The notes under the pieces were generated by a model that saw only the letters and a program-made list of their open reading frames with translations, did no database searches and was not told the origin of the DNA. The position numbers and the translations under genes were made by a program. A stretch of 64,000 bases of DNA. It comes from CAVTWS01 sp963738445 (GTDB lineage: Bacteria; Actinomycetota; Acidimicrobiia; Acidimicrobiales; SHLQ01). The stretch spans positions 1-64,000 of the forward strand of contig CAVTWS010000007.1 in the NCBI GenBank assembly GCA_963738445.1, written 5' to 3'. Each line of letters begins with the position of its first letter. The first letter of the stretch is position 1. Positions 17,282-24,386 of this stretch are shown piece after piece.

Positions 17282-17879
17282 CGAGAACGTGACGATCGAC
17301 GACGACACCTTCTCCGTCGCCCCGCGATCGAACGCCGTCCGCAACATCGCCGTCGCCACCGCCGTCGTCGTGGCCGCCTTCGTCGGGTTCCTCGCCACCC
17401 GGGACCAGGGAACCGACGAGGTCGGGGTCGAGTTCCTCGATCAGGCCGCGCCACCCTTCTCCGGGCCCACCCTCGACGGCGACACGTTCGACCTCTCGAA
17501 CCAGCGGGGCCGGTGGGTCGTGGTGAACTTCTTCGCCAGTTGGTGCGTGGCCTGTGTCGACGAGCACCCGGAGCTCGTCGCTTTCGCGGCCCGCCACGCC
17601 GCACCGGACGACGCGATCGTGGTCGGTGTGTCGTTCGGCGACACGGTGGCGGGATCGCGCGAGTTCATCGAGCAGTACGGCGGCGACTGGCCGATCATCG
17701 TCGACTCGGAGACCACCAACGCGGTCGGTGTCGACTACGGCGTCACCGCGTTGCCCGAGTCCTTCGTCATCGCACCATCGGGGCTGCTGGTCGCCCATGT
17801 GACCGGTGGGATCACCGCCGACGGCCTCGATCTCCTCATCGACCGGATCGGCGCCGCCGGCGAGGAGGCGCCGGCATGA
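17274..17879 (+). CDS. ccmG: Membrane-anchored thioredoxin CcmG/DsbE type
   Basis: This is a TlpA/DsbE-like reductant that keeps the CXXCH cysteines of apocytochromes reduced outside the membrane. The 201-residue product has an N-terminal anchor (VRNIAVATAVVVAAFVGFLA), then FSGPTLDGDTFDLSNQRGRW and the redox site FFASWCVACVDEHPEL. The cis-proline region is ALPESFVIAPSG. The active site is WCVAC, where classical CcmG usually has WCPTC. Start GTG 17274 lies within the end of ccmF. Confidence 0.92.
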   Translation: MSDENVTIDDDTFSVAPRSNAVRNIAVATAVVVAAFVGFLATRDQGTDEVGVEFLDQAAPPFSGPTLDGDTFDLSNQRGRWVVVNFFASWCVACVDEHPELVAFAARHAAPDDAIVVGVSFGDTVAGSREFIEQYGGDWPIIVDSETTNAVGVDYGVTALPESFVIAPSGLLVAHVTGGITADGLDLLIDRIGAAGEEAPA

Positions 17880-18340
17880 GGCGTCGTCTCGGCTGGTTGC
17901 TGTTGGTCGGTGTCGTCGCCGGCGCGTTCGTCGTGGCCGAGGTCGACGAGGGTGCGCCCCGCACGAACTCGGAGGTGGCCGCGGACATCGCCGCCGACTT
18001 CGCCTGCCCGATCTGTGACGGCGAGTCCGTGGCCGAATCGGACGTGCCGGTGGCCCGGGCCATCCGCCAGGAGATCCGGGCCATGGTCGACGACGGCCGC
18101 TCCCGGCAGGAGATCCGTGACGCGCTCGTCGCCGTCTACGACGAGGAGATCGACCTGACGCCCCGTTCGGGCGGTGTGGTCGGCCTGGTGTGGATGCTGC
18201 CCGTCATCGTGTTCGTGGCCGGTGCGGCCGGTCTGATCGCCGCGTTCCGTCGGTGGCGAGCCGATACCCGCCGTTCGTCGGCCACCGATGCCGACCGTGA
18301 GCTCGTCGCCCGCGCCCGGGCCGAACGTTCCGAGGGTTGA
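17876..18340 (+). CDS. ccmH: Cytochrome c maturation protein CcmH
   Basis: This 154-residue thiol oxidoreductase of the CcmF/H lyase has an N-terminal signal or anchor (LGWLLLVGVVAGAFVVAEV). The signature FACPICDGESVAESDVPVAR follows, whose CxxC is the apocytochrome thiol site. Next comes RQEIRAMVDDGRSRQEI and a C-terminal helix (GLVWMLPVIVFVAGAAGLIA). The usual LRCPxCQ reads FACPICDG here. Start ATG 17876 overlaps the ccmG stop by one ATGA step. Confidence 0.92.
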   Translation: MRRRLGWLLLVGVVAGAFVVAEVDEGAPRTNSEVAADIAADFACPICDGESVAESDVPVARAIRQEIRAMVDDGRSRQEIRDALVAVYDEEIDLTPRSGGVVGLVWMLPVIVFVAGAAGLIAAFRRWRADTRRSSATDADRELVARARAERSEG

Positions 18341-18343
18341 GCC

Positions 18344-19498
18344 GTGGCCCGCGCGCTGGCGATCGACGAACGCGAGGCTCTCGAGGCCGAACGCGACTTC
18401 CTCCTGTCGTCGCTCGACGACCTCGAGCGGGAGCACGTCGCCGGCGATGTCGGTGACGACGACTACGACGCGCTCCGTGACGACTACACCGCCCGGGCCG
18501 CCCGCCTCGTGCGGGTCCTCGATGCGGGTGTCGTCCGTGATCCCGCCGGCGCGAAGTCGCCGTGGGCTCGGCGGCTCCTGTGGCTCACGGTCGTCGCCGT
18601 GGTCGGCGTGGGCACCGGGCTCGTCCTGGCCCGGTCGCTCGGCGGACGCAACGCCGGCGAGACGGCGACCGGTGACATCCGGAGCTCCATCGCCGGTCAG
18701 CTTCAGGACGCCCAGGTGGCGATGAGCGAAGGTGACCTCGACCGCGCCGTCGAGATCTACGGCGAGGTGATCGACACGCAGCCGACCAACGCCGAGGCCC
18801 TCGCCTACCGCGGCTGGATCTCGTTCCAGCAGGGCGATACCGACTCCGCCGGCATCGACCTCGAGGACGCCATCGCCTCGAGCCCGGACTACCCGGACGC
18901 CCGGGTCTTCGGCGCGGTCGTGGCCCTTCGTGGGGGTGATCTCGCCTCGGCGGCCGAGAACCTCACCGTCTTCGACCAGCTCGATCCGCCTCCGGTCATG
19001 CAGCAGCTCGTCTCTCAGTTCGGCGTGCGCTCCGAGATCGCCGCCGGGCTCCTGGCGGAGGGCTCCCGGGAGCAGGCCGTGACCGTCCTCGCTCCGGCCA
19101 CCGCGCCCGAGCTCCTCGCCGTGGCGCTGGCGGGGGCCGACCCGGTGGCGGCGCTGCAGTTGATCGACGAGGTGGCGGCCGCCGACCCCTCCAACGCCGT
19201 GCCCGTGGCCACCCGGGGCTGGATCCTCGCCGATTCGGCGCTTTCCGCCCGGGACCAGGGCCTGACCGAGGACTACGAGTCACTGGCCGCCGGGGCCGCC
19301 GACGCCCTCGACCAGGCCGTCGCCCTCGACCCGTCGAGCCCGGATGCGTTGGCCCTGCGGGCCGTCACCCGACTCCAGGTCCTCGACGACCCCGCGGGAG
19401 CTGCGGCCGACCTGGAGGCGTACGTGGCCCTCGACGCCGGTCGGGTCGACCTCGACCAGCGCCTCCGCGACGACGGCTTGTTCGACAGCCCCGGCTGA
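18344..19498 (+). CDS. ccmI: CcmI-like TPR protein
   Basis: CcmI presents apocytochrome c to the heme lyase. This 384-residue protein has an N-terminal segment typical of CcmI (EREALEAERDFLLSSLDDLE), one membrane helix (RRLLWLTVVAVVGVGTGLVL) and then tetratricopeptide repeats from about residue 115. These include QDAQVAMSEGDLDRAVEIYG, ALAYRGWISFQQGDTDSAGI and ALDQAVALDPSSPDALALRA. It is the last gene of the ccm operon, starting at GTG 18344 three bases after ccmH. Its 3' end is duplicated just after the stop (19486-19536). Confidence 0.8.
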   Translation: MARALAIDEREALEAERDFLLSSLDDLEREHVAGDVGDDDYDALRDDYTARAARLVRVLDAGVVRDPAGAKSPWARRLLWLTVVAVVGVGTGLVLARSLGGRNAGETATGDIRSSIAGQLQDAQVAMSEGDLDRAVEIYGEVIDTQPTNAEALAYRGWISFQQGDTDSAGIDLEDAIASSPDYPDARVFGAVVALRGGDLASAAENLTVFDQLDPPPVMQQLVSQFGVRSEIAAGLLAEGSREQAVTVLAPATAPELLAVALAGADPVAALQLIDEVAAADPSNAVPVATRGWILADSALSARDQGLTEDYESLAAGAADALDQAVALDPSSPDALALRAVTRLQVLDDPAGAAADLEAYVALDAGRVDLDQRLRDDGLFDSPG

Positions 19499-19536
19499 GA
19501 GGCGCAGCCGGGCCGGAAGTCCAGCCCCGGCTGAGA
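19486..19536. repeat. Direct repeat of the ccmI 3' end
   Basis: CAGCCCCGGCTGAGA occurs at 19486-19500, where it contains the ccmI stop TGA (19496-19498), and again at 19522-19536, 36 bases downstream and just before corA. Confidence 0.85.
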
Positions 19537-19546
19537 TACTTCGACC

Positions 19547-20644
19547 ATGAGCATGCGTGTCCTGGGCCAGATCGACGAAGGGCACGTACCGGTCGACGTC
19601 GGACCCGTTGCCCCCCACGACCTGGTCCGGTTGTGCGGCGAGTACCGCTGGCTGTGGGTCGACACCGTGGCGCCCGACCGTGAGACGCTCGAGGTGATCG
19701 GCAGCCACTTCGGTGTCGACGAGCTGGCCGTCGACGACGTCTTCGACATGGAGCTGCTGCCCAAGCTCGACGACTACGGCGACCACCTCTATGTCGTGTT
19801 GCACGCCCTCATCCCGCTCGACCACCGGGTCGACACCAGCGAGATCGACATCATCGTGACCCCGCAGGCGCTGATCACCGTGCACGACGGCGATCTGGTG
19901 GGCGTCGAGGACCTGTGGCTCAGCGTGCAACGTTCGCGCGATCCCGAGGGTGAGCTCGATCCGAGTCCCCTGCTCGGACACCTGGCCGAGGTCGTGGGTC
20001 GCCGGTTCCTCGAGGTGATCGTGGAGCTCGACCGGCGGCTCGAGGACCTGGCCGATCGGGCCTTGCTCGCGGACGCCGGTGTGCTGGCCGAGGTTCAGGT
20101 GCTGCGCCGGGAAGCGTCGACGATTCGCACCATGGTCCAGCCGCAGCGTCAGGTCCTGCGAGCTCTCGTGACCATCAACACGTCGTTGGTCACGCGCGCC
20201 GGCCGCGGCCGGATCCGGGACGCGGCGGAGGTACACGACCAGCTGGTCGAGGGGGTGGAGACCGCTCGGGCGTTGTTGAGCGACGTACTCGACACCTATC
20301 GCGGCGCGGCCGGCGAGAAGTTGGCCGAGATCACCACGGTGTTGACGGTCTACGCAGCGATCCTGCTGCCGCTCAGCCTGATCACCGGCTGGTTCGGCAT
20401 GAACCACTTCGACCTGCCGTTGATCGATCAGCGCTACGGCTGGCTCGTGGTGAGCGCGGGCATGGTGGCGTTCGCCGTCGCTCAGTGGATGTACTTCGTG
20501 CGTCGGGGATTCGTGCGCAAGCCGCGCCTCAACCGGCACGAGCTGGCCGGGCTCGGCATCAAGGCCCGCCAGGTCGCCGAGCGCCAGGCGGCTGCGGCGC
20601 GAACCCGGGTCCACGAGCCTTCCCGACCGCCCGGTCGGGAGTGA
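19547..20644 (+). CDS. corA: CorA-family magnesium/divalent cation channel
   Basis: The 365-residue protein has the large cytosolic N-terminal domain of CorA (VDDVFDMELLPKLDDYGDHL, YVVLHALIPL and the long stalk helix TYRGAAGEKLAEI). Two C-terminal membrane helices follow. The filter motif is GWFGMNHFDLP (GMN), and the second helix (WLVVSAGMVAFAVAQWMYFV) is followed by basic residues. It conducts Mg2+, and in some members Co2+ or Ni2+, down the membrane potential. It starts at ATG 19547 after the ccm operon with its own intergenic space, so functional linkage to ccm is doubtful. Degenerate copies of TCGGG(A/G)GTGAC follow its stop. Confidence 0.9.
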   Translation: MSMRVLGQIDEGHVPVDVGPVAPHDLVRLCGEYRWLWVDTVAPDRETLEVIGSHFGVDELAVDDVFDMELLPKLDDYGDHLYVVLHALIPLDHRVDTSEIDIIVTPQALITVHDGDLVGVEDLWLSVQRSRDPEGELDPSPLLGHLAEVVGRRFLEVIVELDRRLEDLADRALLADAGVLAEVQVLRREASTIRTMVQPQRQVLRALVTINTSLVTRAGRGRIRDAAEVHDQLVEGVETARALLSDVLDTYRGAAGEKLAEITTVLTVYAAILLPLSLITGWFGMNHFDLPLIDQRYGWLVVSAGMVAFAVAQWMYFVRRGFVRKPRLNRHELAGLGIKARQVAERQAAAARTRVHEPSRPPGRE

Positions 20645-20708
20645 CGGTTGTGGGTGACACGTGTCGGGGGTGACACCCGGCGGCGTCCCGAGGCGCTACA
20701 AAGAAGGC

Positions 20709-21794
20709 ATGACACCGTCGATCTCGGCCGTGATCCTCGCCGCCGGCCAGGGCAGCCGCATGGTGTCGGCGCGACCGAAGCCCCTGCACGTGCTCTGCGG
20801 CAAGGCCATGGTGCTCTATCTGGCGGATGCGGTCGTCGGGGCGGGGATCGATCGAGTGGTGGTCGTGGTCGGCCCCGATGGCGAGCAGATCACGAAGAAG
20901 GTGCAGGCCGAGGGCCCCGATGTGCTGTTCCAGTTCGTGGAGCAACAGACGGCCCGCGGGTCCGGCGACGCCGCGGGGGTCGCCCTCACCGCCTATGCCG
21001 ACGACGACCTCGACGACGATGACGACGTTCTGGTGCTCCCCGGCGACATGCCGCTGCTGCGCGCCGACACCCTGGCGCGCCTCGTCGCCCATCACCGGTC
21101 GTCCGTCGCCGCGGCCACCGTGCTGACCGTTCCGGCCCGCGATGGCGACGGCCTCGGCCGCGTGCTCACGGGCCGCAACGGCCAGATCGTGGCGGTGGCC
21201 GACCCCCTCGATGTCGATCCCGAGGCTCCCGAACCCGATCGCTCGGCCGCCGGGGTCTACTGCTTCCGCCGCAGCCTCCTGGCGCCGGCGGTGCGTCGCA
21301 TCTCGCCGGAGAACCGTCAGGGGGCATATCGCCTCGGCGACACGATCGACGTCCTAGCCCGAGCCGGGCACCCGGTCGCCGACCTGTCGGTCGAGGATCC
21401 GGCCGAGACCCTCGGTGTGAACGATCGCCTCCAGCTCGCCGCGGTCGAGGCCGAGATCCGGCGGCGGACCAACCTGCACTGGCTCGCCCGCGGCGTCACG
21501 ATGCTCGATCCGTCGACCACCTACCTCGACACCACCGTCGAGTTGGCACCCGACGTCACCCTGTTCCCCGGCGTGATCCTCCAGGGGATGACCGTCGTGG
21601 GCGAAGGAGCCGAGATCGGATCGGGCTGCCGGCTCGTCGACTGCGCCGTCGGCGCACGGTCCCGGGTCGACAACACGGTGGCCCGCGATGCCGAGATCGG
21701 CCCGGACGCCGTCGTCGGCCCCTACGCGCTGCTCGATCCCGGTTCCCAGGTGCCGGCGGGCCACCGCACGGGACCGTTCTTCCACCTGCGCTGA
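20709..21794 (+). CDS. GlmU-like nucleotidyltransferase with a shortened left-handed helix
   Basis: GlmU normally makes UDP-GlcNAc in two steps. This 361-residue homologue opens with the nucleotidyltransferase signature AVILAAGQGSRMVSARPKPL and keeps VLPGDMPLL and ETLGVNDRLQLA. Two conserved substrate positions look changed: the usual IVExKDA is IVAVADPLD, and the usual ExNxG is DRSAAG. The hexapeptide helix (LFPGVILQGMTVVGEGAEIG, then VDNTVARDAEIGPDAVVGPY) is only about 90 residues and ends at FFHLR. It therefore lacks the region carrying the acetyltransferase residues of full-length GlmU (about 450-480). It sits directly upstream of prs, as glmU does in mycobacteria. I infer a uridylyltransferase, or an altered substrate. 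Confidence 0.75.
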   Translation: MTPSISAVILAAGQGSRMVSARPKPLHVLCGKAMVLYLADAVVGAGIDRVVVVVGPDGEQITKKVQAEGPDVLFQFVEQQTARGSGDAAGVALTAYADDDLDDDDDVLVLPGDMPLLRADTLARLVAHHRSSVAAATVLTVPARDGDGLGRVLTGRNGQIVAVADPLDVDPEAPEPDRSAAGVYCFRRSLLAPAVRRISPENRQGAYRLGDTIDVLARAGHPVADLSVEDPAETLGVNDRLQLAAVEAEIRRRTNLHWLARGVTMLDPSTTYLDTTVELAPDVTLFPGVILQGMTVVGEGAEIGSGCRLVDCAVGARSRVDNTVARDAEIGPDAVVGPYALLDPGSQVPAGHRTGPFFHLR

Positions 21795-21900
21795 GCCGGC
21801 GAAGCGATGTGCCTCTTCCGACACCGCCCCGGCGTCGTATGCTCGCTCCCCGGGCCTGGGTGACCGCAGGAGTAGGGAAGCTGATGGAGTCGAGACGCGC

Positions 21901-22878
21901 ATGGAGTTGACGTCGCGCAAGCGCATGTACCTGGTGTCGGGTCGGGTCAACGTCGAGTTGGCCGCGGATATCGCGTACGAACTGGGTGTCCGGCTGGGCA
22001 ACGCCAAGATCGACAACTTCTCGAACGGCGAGATCCATTGCCGATTCACGGAGTCCGTCCGCGGCACCGACGTCTTCATCGTGCAGGGCCACGCGGCGGC
22101 CGACGGCATGTCGATCAACGACGCGATCTTCGAGCAGCTGATCATGGTCGACGCCGCCCGTCGGGCTTCTGCTCGCCGGATCACCGTCGTGTGCCCCTTC
22201 TACGGTTACGGCCGCCAGGACCGCAAGGCGTCGGGGCGCGAGCCCATCACGGCCCGCCTCATGGCGGACATGTTCCGCACCGCCGGCGCCGATCGGATCC
22301 TGTCGGTCGATCTCCATTCGGGTCAGATCCAGGGCTTCTTCGACGGTCCGGTCGACCATCTCACCGCCATGCCCGTCCTCGTCGACTACTTCTCCGAGTT
22401 CGAGGATCTGGTCGTGGTCAGCCCCGACGCCGGCCGGGTGAAGGTCGCCGAGCGTTACGCCAACCAACTCCACGCTGACCTCGCCATCGTGCACAAACGC
22501 CGTTCGATGGACCAGAAGAACGTGGTCGAGGCGAAGGACATCGTCGGTGAGGTCGACGGTCGCTGCTGCGTGATCATCGACGACATGATCGACACCGGCG
22601 GCACGATCGTGGCCGCCGCGGAGCTCATGCTCGAGAAGGGTGCCGCTCGGGTATTCGTCGCCACGACCCATGCGGTCTTCTCGGGCCCGGCCGTCGAGCG
22701 ACTGCAGAGCTCGGGGGTCGAGCAGGTGGTGGTGACCAACACCCTGCCCCTCCCGCCGGAGAAGCGTTTCGACAAGCTGGTGGTGCTGTCGGTCGCGCCG
22801 ATCATCGCCCGGGCGATCCACGCCGTCTTCGAGGACACGAGCGTCAGCGAGATCTTCGACGCCGCGAACTACCAGTAG
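21901..22878 (+). CDS. prs: Ribose-phosphate pyrophosphokinase
   Basis: This enzyme makes PRPP from ribose 5-phosphate and ATP, feeding purine, pyrimidine, histidine, tryptophan and NAD synthesis. The 325-residue protein has the class I landmarks: NFSNGEIHCRFTESVRG, PFYGYGRQDRKASGREPITA, the metal-binding SVDLHSGQIQGFFDGP and the PRPP loop CCVIIDDMIDTGGTI. ATG 21901 gives a normal family N-terminus (MELTSRKRMYLVSG). The position after the glmU homologue and before rplY matches the mycobacterial order. Confidence 0.97.
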   Translation: MELTSRKRMYLVSGRVNVELAADIAYELGVRLGNAKIDNFSNGEIHCRFTESVRGTDVFIVQGHAAADGMSINDAIFEQLIMVDAARRASARRITVVCPFYGYGRQDRKASGREPITARLMADMFRTAGADRILSVDLHSGQIQGFFDGPVDHLTAMPVLVDYFSEFEDLVVVSPDAGRVKVAERYANQLHADLAIVHKRRSMDQKNVVEAKDIVGEVDGRCCVIIDDMIDTGGTIVAAAELMLEKGAARVFVATTHAVFSGPAVERLQSSGVEQVVVTNTLPLPPEKRFDKLVVLSVAPIIARAIHAVFEDTSVSEIFDAANYQ

Positions 22879-22997
22879 CCCCCCTTCCTGCCGGGCTCCC
22901 GGACGACTCTGGCGCCGTGACCTCGTCCACGGACGCGATCCCTTCGGCCCCAGGTAGCCTGGTGGGCTGTTGTTCGACCGCTTGTGGGAGTACCCAG

Positions 22998-23639
22998 ATG
23001 AGCGAAACCCTGCTCGCCCTTGAAACCGACCGCCCGATTGGCACGAGTGCCAGCCGCCAACTCCGCCGTGACGGCCGTATCCCGGGCGTGTTGTACGGCC
23101 TTGAGAAGGATCCCCAGACGGTCAGCGTCGAGCGCAGCGCGCTGCGCCGGGCCCTCACGGGCGAGCGCGGCCTGAACGCGTTGATCACGTTCGAGATCGA
23201 TGGCGTCAAACAACTCGGTCTGCTCAAGGACCTCCAGCGCCACCCCGTGCGTCGAGAGGTGATCCACGTCGATTTCCTGCGGGTCGATCCGGAGCGCGAG
23301 ATCGCCATCGAGGTCCCGGTCAAGATGCTCGGCGATGCCGTGAAGGTCGCTCAACGTCGAGGCAACGTCGACCAGGCGATGTTCCGCATGCGGGTCGTGG
23401 CCAAGCCCCAGGACCTGCCCGCCGAGATTCCGGTCGACATCTCAGGCCTCGAGGTCGGCCGTTCGATCAAGGTCCGTCAGGTGTCGCTGCCGGCCGGTGT
23501 CCGTACCGATGAGAAGCCCGACGCTCCCGTCATCGTGGGCGTCGTGACCCGCTCCACCCTCGAGATGGATCGCCAGGAGAAGCTGGGCGCCGAAGCCGAG
23601 GCTGCTGCCGCAGCTCCGAAGGCGAAGGGCAAGAAGTAG
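22998..23639 (+). CDS. rplY: 50S ribosomal protein L25 (CTC/TL5 form)
   Basis: L25 binds 5S rRNA. The 213-residue protein has the N-terminal L25 domain (ETDRPIGTSASRQLRRDGRI and PGVLYGLEKD), a DLQRHPVRREVIHVDFLRV core and the C-terminal beta domain of the longer CTC/TL5 type. It ends in an Ala/Lys-rich tail (EAEAAAAAPKAKGKK). ATG 22998 gives the typical start. pth follows, as in mycobacteria. Confidence 0.95.
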   Translation: MSETLLALETDRPIGTSASRQLRRDGRIPGVLYGLEKDPQTVSVERSALRRALTGERGLNALITFEIDGVKQLGLLKDLQRHPVRREVIHVDFLRVDPEREIAIEVPVKMLGDAVKVAQRRGNVDQAMFRMRVVAKPQDLPAEIPVDISGLEVGRSIKVRQVSLPAGVRTDEKPDAPVIVGVVTRSTLEMDRQEKLGAEAEAAAAAPKAKGKK

Positions 23640-23644
23640 CACCA

Positions 23645-23673
23645 CCGGCCCCCGAGGACCACTCGTGGGCCGG
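23645..23673 (+). terminator. Putative stem-loop after rplY
   Basis: CCGGCCC at 23645-23651 pairs with GGGCCGG at 23667-23673. CGAG and CTCG inside the loop extend the stem, and CCACC/GGTGG flank it. It begins six bases after the rplY stop. It has no T-run, so it may be a GC-type terminator or an attenuator before pth. Confidence 0.45.
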
Positions 23674-23737
23674 ACGTGGTGGGATCCGTTGGCGGCTCTG
23701 GCGCACGCGAGTCGGCGTCGACTGGTAGTCAGGTGTC

Positions 23738-24358
23738 ATGTCGCTGCTGCGTAAGCGAACCGGCGAGGATCGCCACGGCACCGCGGCCGACCTTCTCGTG
23801 GTCGGCCTCGGGAACCCGGGCTCGGAGTACGTCGGCACGCGCCACAACGTCGGGGTGGAGGTCGTGGATGTGTTGGCGGAGCGTCATGGCGGCAAGCTGA
23901 AGCCGGGTAAGGAGCGAGCTCGTGTCGACGAGGTTCGCATCGGCTCCCACCGGATCGCCATCGCCTGTCCCCAAACCTTCATGAACGTGTCGGGTGAGTC
24001 GGTGCGCCTTCTGGTCCGGCGTTACGGCATCGCCGATGTCAGCCGGCTGGTGATCGTGCACGACGAGCTCGATCTCCCGGTGGGCCGGCTCAAGGTGAAG
24101 GTGGGCGGTGGGCTCGCCGGGCACAACGGGCTCAAATCGGTGTCGGCGCACCTCAAGACCGACGACTACACCCGGGTCCGGATCGGGGTCGGTAAGCCGC
24201 CCGGGCGTCAGGCGGGCGCCGACTACGTGCTGAAGCGGCCCGGCAAGGCCGAACGGATCGAGCTCGACCTGGTCGTGGAACGGGCGGCCGACGCGGTGGA
24301 GAGCCTGCTCGCCGACGACCTCGAGGCCACCATGGCCCGCTTCAACGCCGCGTCGTGA
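23738..24358 (+). CDS. pth: Peptidyl-tRNA hydrolase
   Basis: Pth recycles peptidyl-tRNA that drops off ribosomes. The 206-residue product contains LLVVGLGNPGSEYVGTRHNV with the catalytic histidine, CPQTFMNVSGESV, the active-site aspartate in VIVHDELDLPVGRLK and GGGLAGHNGLKSV. It sits between rplY and mfd as in other actinobacteria. The basic N-terminal 17 residues are a small extension. Confidence 0.96.
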   Translation: MSLLRKRTGEDRHGTAADLLVVGLGNPGSEYVGTRHNVGVEVVDVLAERHGGKLKPGKERARVDEVRIGSHRIAIACPQTFMNVSGESVRLLVRRYGIADVSRLVIVHDELDLPVGRLKVKVGGGLAGHNGLKSVSAHLKTDDYTRVRIGVGKPPGRQAGADYVLKRPGKAERIELDLVVERAADAVESLLADDLEATMARFNAAS

Positions 24359-24386
24359 TCGTGATCTCGGCCCGGGTGGGGACACC

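Noticed and set aside
15020..17398. A 792-codon open frame antisense to ccmE-ccmF-ccmG
   Set aside because: It is rich in Arg, His, Gly and Asp with no domain motifs, and lies opposite clearly real genes. It is an effect of high GC at third codon positions.
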